Positions 57,801-64,000 of a DNA stretch of 64,000 nt are shown here, in pieces (within the stretch, counting starts at the first letter, position 1; every line of letters begins with the position of its first letter). This stretch comes from Daphnia pulex (Eukaryota; Arthropoda; Branchiopoda; Diplostraca; Daphniidae). The notes beneath the pieces were generated by a model, which saw only the letters and a program-made list of their open reading frames with translations, made no database searches and was not told the origin of the DNA. The stretch spans positions 9,810,001-9,874,000 of the forward strand of contig NC_060019.1 of assembly GCF_021134715.1 (NCBI RefSeq), given 5' to 3'. A program made the translations under genes and the position numbers.

Positions 57801-60800
57801 GCCCCCGCCGCCGCCGCTGTCGCCGCCGTTGGGCTTACGGCCGTCAAAGTGGCGCGTGTTTGAATGGTTGCTTCCGGTTGGGCGGTGACGGATGAGCTCA
57901 TAGGTGGAGTGGACGACGAGCGCTGGAACGTTCGACTGAAAAATCTCTTTTTTGGCTCTTTGACAACTTTAAAGTCATCAATTTTCTTGGAAGTTGGCTT
58001 GACTTCTGGACAGGCGTCCGGTTGTTGTTTGTTCTTGCTGCTCTTCTTGCTATTGCCCTTGGCGACGGGCGGCGATGTTGTTGTCGTTTCGGTCGCTGTT
58101 GTTGGGACATCCTTCGCATCGGTGGGAATTGGACCATCCGAGCCGACTACTTTCTTACCCGATTCCCGTTTCGAATCCGAACGGCTGAATGTGGCCGACA
58201 TACGGGCACTCAACCGCGACAAGGAGAAACGCTGGAAAAGGGGAGGTTTCTTACTATTATTTCCAGTTGTTGTAGTACTCGAAGGTGGTGGTGTTGTTGT
58301 TGTTGTAGGAGTAGCAGTAGTAGTGGCACTATTGCTAGTCGTCGTGCAACTGTTGCTATTGCTTTCGTTCCGGCCGGAATTCGGTGTTCCGCGATCGGCC
58401 TCGATGACATTGACGACATCTGGCGGTGAATCGGGCATAAGTTTCACTCGTTGAGCCACAGAGGGCGATACTTCCGCCACTCGTACTTTTGTGGCCGATT
58501 CCGGCGGAGCGGAGCAATTCTTCGTCTCCGGATTCGTTTCAGCGGCCGACCCGTTTGAAGTCGAATGATCGTCACTATCATCTTCACTTTGGTTCAAATA
58601 ACTTTCTCTCCAGTTGACGGCGGAGACGACGGGCGAGAAATGCACTCCGCGAATCGAGGATCCGGACGGGACGACGGTCGTCGATGTGGGCACGGGGGGA
58701 TCGAGATCTTCCGATCCGACGGGCAACTGTTGATGACTAATGTACACTTCAACTTCTTGACGCGGTCCGTAGCGTTTGAGAACGACTGGCGCTGGATAAA
58801 ATGCCGAATCCATGGCGATCGAGTCAGAGTACGTCACATTGTGGCCGTGGCTGGCCGAGTTGTGTTTAGAGGCGTCTGGCGGCCGAATGAAACCCGAGCC
58901 GCCGTCAGTCGAGTGGAGGAGGCTGTGTTGCTGTTCCTTCTCCTCCTCTCCTTTTCCCTCCGCTTGTTTTGTGTGATCTGCTCCTGCAGTAACTGCCTCC
59001 CCCATTCCGTCTGGAACCTCCTCCCATCCGCTGCTTCCAATTTGGGGGTTAAATTTAGACGCTTCTAAATCGGTTCCAGGGTGATCAGGCAGGATGTCGT
59101 CATTGGTGGCGGCGTTGCCGTCCAAGGTGTGGCTCATCTTCGATTCAAGGTCTATGCAAATCTCTGGCACGCCACACCTGGATTGGCCATCATTTACGAC
59201 TTCCGCTGCGTGATCTTGCAGGATGAGAAACTCTTCCGCTTCTTTCAAACTGAGCGGAGTAGGTCGACTGCGCGGCTGGCGGCGCATCAGCAACGCAGAT
59301 TGGCCCGTCATTTCTTCATCCTTCACCTCATTCTTGTCTTCTTCACGCAATTCATCCGCTTTCTCTTTCTCTTCTTCTTCTTCTTCTTCTTCTGCTTCTT
59401 CTTCCCAAACGTCGTCGTCGTCGTCTTCGTCCTGGTATTCGTCCCTTGTTGCTCTTTCAACTTCCGGAGACCATTGACAATCGCCCGGGCTGCAACTGGG
59501 GGGTGATCCATCTGGAAGGCAGATGGCTAGGCCAAGACTGTTGGGTAATTCGAGCGTGTGGTGGCACTTGGCGGGGGGTGTTGACGGGTCGACCATCCGT
59601 GCTTCCTCCATGCTCGATGTTCCAGCACGTTTGTTGTTACTATTGTCAGGGCTAGTTCGTTGCTGCTGCTGCTGCTGCATCATCAGCGGATGAGATCCGG
59701 ACGCGTCGCCGTAACCGCTGTCTTCGCTCAACGCTTCCACCGAATGCCTCGACCGTGAAGACGCCGGATGACGATGATCTTCTTCCGGGCTGGATCGATC
59801 CGGACTGCAACTGGAACTGCTACTGCTGTTTGAGTGTAGTATGGGGTCGTCTGTCGTGTCCAGCATATTGAGACTGTCGCCATAACTGCGGAACGATCTC
59901 ATGCGCTGAGATCTGCCCGAAATGAATCCGAGACCGAATTCATCGAAACGATCTCCTCTTTCGGTGCTGTAATCGTCGTCGTCTGAATTACTTCCCGTGT
60001 CGTATTCTTCAATGTCGGAATTGAGGAACCCGTCCGGCTCCCAATGATCATCATCATTAACCTGATCATCATCTTCCTCCTCTTCTTCTTCTTCTTCTTC
60101 CATCTCTTGCGGCGGATCAAAGGTGATTACCCACGGCTGTGAAGGTCTTAAAGCCGCGCTCTGCCCTTGATAGGTCTGCTGTAGCTGTGCGCCGGAAGCG
60201 CCCATTCCCATAACGCCGCAATCGCCGCTAACGTCGCACGCACTTCTGCAACTCCTCATCTCTGTAATACTTTCATCTCCCACATTCCAATCCAACGACG
60301 GCATCGAAGACCATGAACGCGACGGCGGAGAGAACCAGTCGCTGCCGCACGTGGTGTAAAATTCTTGGCTCGAAGTTTGAGAAGTTTCTTGGAAACTATC
60401 CAAGAAGTTGAAAAAATTAACGCTAGATGTCTGCAGCAGTCGAGCCTCCTCATCAACCAGACCTCCCGCTTCTAAATGTTCGTGGCAATCCAGGAATACT
60501 TCCGGGTCTGTTTCGGGAGACAGGACTCTGTCATCGGCGTCTTCAAAGGGTAAAGTAGTGGCGCTGGTGCGGAAGACGACAGCCGACGCCGATTCCTCCT
60601 CCTCCTCGGCAGCGAAGGGCTCAGACTCCGTGTCCACCAGCTCCTTCTCCAGCGCTTCGAATTGAATCAGACTGTCGGTTACGGAAGGGCTGCGTGACGA
60701 CGCCGATTCTTTGTCTTCTTCATCTATAGAGGAGCCGATGCGGCGCTTCTTTTTGGGCACCTCCTGATCACGCTCGCTCCATTCACCGTCGTCGTTATCA

Positions 60801-61400
60801 TCGAAATCGTCGTCGTCATTACCCAAATCGAAATCAACGTCAAGTCCGTCTGTACGATAAATTCCTGCCAGAAGGAGATAACATCCGTTAGATAAACAAC
60901 AACAGAGAAGAGCACCGATGTGGCGCCGGCGCCATATGGACTTTGGCCATTCGACGGTTTTATAACCATCAAAATGAAAATATAATTAGCCTCATATATT
61001 TACCTGAATTGACATCAGTCATCTCGGAATGTCGTACAAGGGATCCAGATGTGATTGCTGACGGCCCTCCTCCAACTGGCATGTGAATTACGCTGGATGA
61101 ATCATCGTCGCTGGTATTGAGCCAGCCCCAACCCCAGCCCCAACGTCCCGAATTGGAACTGGGACTCTCCGAGCTTTCATCATTGGCGGATGCTGATAGC
61201 GATGACGAATCCGACAATTCCAGCAACAATTCTTCCACCGTTTCCTCGGTGATTGTATCCAGCAGCGGAAATGGCGGCCGGTAGACGACATTGGCAGACG
61301 ATTCCTCGACAGCGGTGCATTCAGACTCGGCCATCAAAGCGGAGGCTATGTTGTTGGCATCGCAGCCTTCCATCGTCAGGTGGTTGATGTAGAATTCCAT
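51868..61400 (-). CDS. large low-complexity protein of unknown family (about 2,066 residues)
   Basis: Four exons on the - strand join with agreeing phases: 61420-61004 (ATG at 61400), 60864-56639, 54968-53780 and 52256-51868. The protein is mostly disordered: acidic runs near residues 150-160 and about 410, poly-Ser, poly-Gln, poly-Thr and proline-rich tracts (PPPPVP). Ordered-looking pieces are the N-terminus (MEFYINHLTMEGCDANNIAS), RFSLSRLSARMSATFSRS, LVQPAEPPPPVPMVSSAGLQ, KSMEFLLDEDNKSTVQVPEN at the exon 2-3 junction, LRIQRSLQKLNVPEWYKN near residue 1570, and DDVLNSLLGL near the C-terminus. KKKRR at about 170-174 resembles a nuclear localisation signal. RGVHF near residue 870 fits a PP1-docking pattern. 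The ATG is the first in the last exon I can reach; upstream exons may exist. Family unknown to me; a cytoskeletal or signalling scaffold is only a guess. Confidence 0.8.
52793..52814 (+). repeat. AG dinucleotide microsatellite
   Basis: Eleven AG units within the last intron of the large - strand gene. Confidence 0.9.
53590..53606 (+). repeat. 17-base poly-G tract
   Basis: An uninterrupted G run in the last intron of the large - strand gene. It is long enough to be prone to sequencing error and length variation. Confidence 0.9.
54969..56638 (-). other. intron of the large - strand gene, 1.7 kb
   Basis: It runs from GTTCAA|GTAAGA to CGCCGTTTACAG, phase 0 on both sides. The + strand frame at 55470-55688 has no splice sites or family signature. 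I see nothing else. Confidence 0.75.
60865..61003 (-). other. 139-base intron of the large - strand gene
   Basis: Phase 1 intron: AATTCAG|GTAAAT to TCTCCTTCTGGCAG. It splits the glycine codon of the NSGIYRTDG segment. Confidence 0.85.
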
Positions 61401-61420
61401 CCGGTCAGCGCTTTCATCGC

Positions 61421-64000
61421 CTAAACAATGAAAAAAGGGCAACAAACAAAAATGGCCAAACATGAACATCTTCATTACTTCCGTTATGTTATTATGTCGT
61501 AAATCCTTGAACACGGACAACGTCATCGACTCTCACGAACGAACACGATCCAACTAAGGTGTGACAAAGACAAAGTGGAAGATTTTTTTTTTTTTTTCGA
61601 AAAATTCACCCCAAAGTTTTTTTCCCCTCAAAGTAGGTTCCCAGGCAAACGAAACAAACTGCGGTACTCTTACTGCGTGTGTACATACTAGGCTATACTC
61701 TTAAGGGCCTGGCTATTTTTTAAAACAGCGGGAGCCCCCCGTGCCGATGAGCTACTTCCGGAGAGCTTGATTTTTAAAATAAAATACCTCCCAGCAATGT
61801 CAAACCGACCGTTCGATTTGGAACAATCGAAAGCCACAAATTCTAGATGTATTAATGTAAAATTTCCTGATGAAACATCCAAGGAAGGATAAAGGGTACA
61901 AAATAATAAAAAAGTTCATTGTACTACCAGCCCAGCAATCAACATTTTCCAAAATCAACAACCAGTGCGTGACATTCTGCTCGGAGCTCTTGGAAATGCC
62001 GATGGCAGATATCTCGTCAATACAAGAAAACAAAAACAGGAAAAACTGGGTTCGTTAGTGAAGCAGTTGGCAGGGCGAATAACACTAACAGGGCCCCGTT
62101 CGTGAGTTTGAAAAATGCTGGAATATATACGCACCATCACATTTTGTTTAAGTAGAAAAAAAAGGAGGGGAATGTGACATTTCAAGGGCCAGCAAGTGAA
62201 AATTCTTGTCTTAAACGAAGTTATCTACGGTTGCGTGCACACACACTACAAGAAAAAGTGTACGTGGACAGCATTCGAATCATTATCTATCCTTTTCAGT
62301 TTCCAGAAGAAGGGCGACGAGATGTCGTTAAATTTCAACCAAATCGCTCATTGTGCTGTGTATAATGTTACTCAGCAGATGTTTTTAAGATATATTAACT
62401 GTAAAGAATGAGTCATCAAAAATGAAAGAGATGACAGTCACAAATTATGGCTCGACCAAACTCTTGAATTTTTCATGAAGCTCTGTTCAATAAACACCTG
62501 CATCACTGCCTTTAAATCCCTATCAGTCTGGAAATGTTTCATCGTACCTTTGAAAAAATCAAGGTTGGGCAGCACATTTATTTCTGCAACACAGTCTTGC
62601 TGCACCCACAAAGTGTGGCCCAATAATTATTGGCACGAAAATAGCTCTCCAACAGTTGCGAGAAACCCAGAAAGGAAAAAGCAACAATTTAGCACTAAAA
62701 TAAGTGGACATTTTTATCTATTTGCCAAAAGATAGTTCAATTTATATTACCTCGTAAAGAACCAACTTGTACCAATACATGTGTGGTATTGGGTTCTGAA
62801 AGTTATTGATGATGGAGAGAGTTGAAATAAACTATGAGAGCCATTATATTAGAACCGGTCTGACGACTACCCAGGGAATATTTTTCAATAGTTTATAAAA
62901 TGCGGGTAATAGTTTCAACTTAAAAATGCCTGCTGAAAGTCGATTGTTCACGAAGCACATCGTCACGACACGTGGTCCACTTGGAAGAAAAGCACCGTGC
63001 TAATGACTGGTAAAGTGGTTGGCGATCAAAAAACCTGACCCCACAAAGCCCACACAGTTGCTGGCAACAATAATAACAGGACGGCGACCACATGTTTCTT
63101 TTTTCCTTGAATAGTTCTTGAGAGATCACTTTGTGCCCGCCCCCCGCTGCAAATTTTGACTGAATAAATGAATAATTAACTAACGCCAACGGTCTATATG
63201 CAAAGCAATTGAATTAATTATGAATTTTAAAAACACGACAATCATAATTTATTCGCTAATGGTTTCAAAATAGACAAAAAAATTGTATTTACATTTTTTG
63301 GTTGTCAGTTGCAGACTCCGCCCACCAGGAAAATTTGATTTGTTATCAAGTCACTTTTTTTGGCAACAATTTGACGTAATACCACTTGAACTTTAGGGCT
63401 GAAACATTGACGTATGATAATAAATCGATTTGAATACACAATTCCAGAAATGGTTGTTATACGCATACATAAAAACATCAGCCAATCGAAAATTCAAAAG
63501 CTTTGATTTCCTGACTGCTGTTTGGCCGGTTGCCACAATAAAAAAAAACGTTGTTATCACGTCCACTGTTTGACGATGAGTGGTAGCAGTCGAATTTTTC
63601 GATAAGGAAATGTCCCTTACGCATTTCCTACATGTCGTTCTCTTTTTTTTCCGGATGCATGAAAGGAATTCTTAAAATCACCAGCTCACCGAAAAGTTCT
63701 ACGAATGTTTCGATTCGACAGAACCTTTTCTAAAATGCCAATCATTTCTTTTGCTGGCGTTTTCAGGTGGAGACTGCTGGCTATTAAGTTATACATACCG
63801 GCCCATTTAGTCCAAACAAAGGAATAAGAATAAACAGCTAGACTGATGATGTCAAGGCATCAGGAAGTCAACCGTTTCTATTATTTTTCTCCCAGTATAC
63901 GGGAATATCTTTTTCTATCGTGAAAACAGGGAAATAAAAGGGGAGAGAGAAAAAGAAGATTCCCAGGATTTTTCTCTGCTTTCCAACCATGTGATAATAA
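61421..64000 (-). other. upstream or 5' intron of the large - strand gene
   Basis: No coding exon could be joined in phase to the acceptor at 61421-61422 (CATTGTTTAG). A possible GAA|GTAATG donor at 61479/61478 would define a 58-base intron in the 5' UTR, which fits ATG 61400 as the start because the frame before it is closed. The rest to the window end is AT-rich, with short frames only. The promoter is not visible. Confidence 0.45.

Noticed and set aside
57864..58454. Long + strand frames opposite the large gene (also 59081-59506, 58565-59068)
   Set aside because: They are antisense shadows of a GC-rich low-complexity coding exon, with no splice or start support.

Overview
The window is a stretch of arthropod nuclear DNA, most probably from the water flea Daphnia or a close branchiopod. 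This is inferred from compact genes with many GT-AG introns of about 55-100 bases, a brachyuran-collagenase-like serine protease, and the divergence of the dystrophin protein. I could not search a database, so the species is not settled. I see no viral, bacterial, CRISPR or tRNA feature.

Bases 1-34,223 hold the 3' half of the dystrophin gene on the + strand. I could place 31 consecutive coding exons whose splice phases all agree (1553-33819, 1,639 codons before the stop). They encode spectrin-type rod repeats, a WW domain, the EF-hand region, a ZZ zinc finger, a C-terminal coiled coil and the conserved end of the protein. The 5' exons of the long form lie outside the window. Three very large introns (1.8, 5.8 and 13.7 kb) and one of 1.4 kb interrupt the rod. 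Four places look like internal first exons that would start shorter isoforms: 1034-1063, 14352-15515, 25660-25947 and 28968-29012. Each ends in phase 0, as its downstream acceptor needs. The 14352 exon is the strongest.

At 34,516-35,067 on the - strand is a three-exon gene for the small mitochondrial import chaperone Tim13, convergent with dystrophin. From 35.1 to 43.5 kb the DNA is AT-rich and has no convincing protein gene. It carries remnants of dispersed repeats, a small element with terminal inverted repeats, a hairpin, a 31-base tandem duplication and a possible spliced non-coding transcript (39.8-40.85 kb).

From 43.5 to 48.4 kb lie three compact genes. The first is an 11-exon secreted chymotrypsin-fold protease with Gly189/Asp226 specificity residues (43600-45295, +). 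The second is a three-exon orphan protein with two membrane segments (45991-46915, +). The third is a two-exon basic orphan protein (47671-48382, -). Then 3.5 kb shows nothing I can support.

From 51.9 to 61.4 kb on the - strand is a large gene of at least four exons, encoding about 2,066 residues. The protein is mostly low-complexity: acidic runs, poly-Ser, poly-Thr, poly-Gln and proline-rich stretches. It also has a nuclear-localisation-like basic motif and a few short ordered-looking segments. I do not recognise the family. The remaining bases to 64,000 are probably its 5' intron or upstream sequence.
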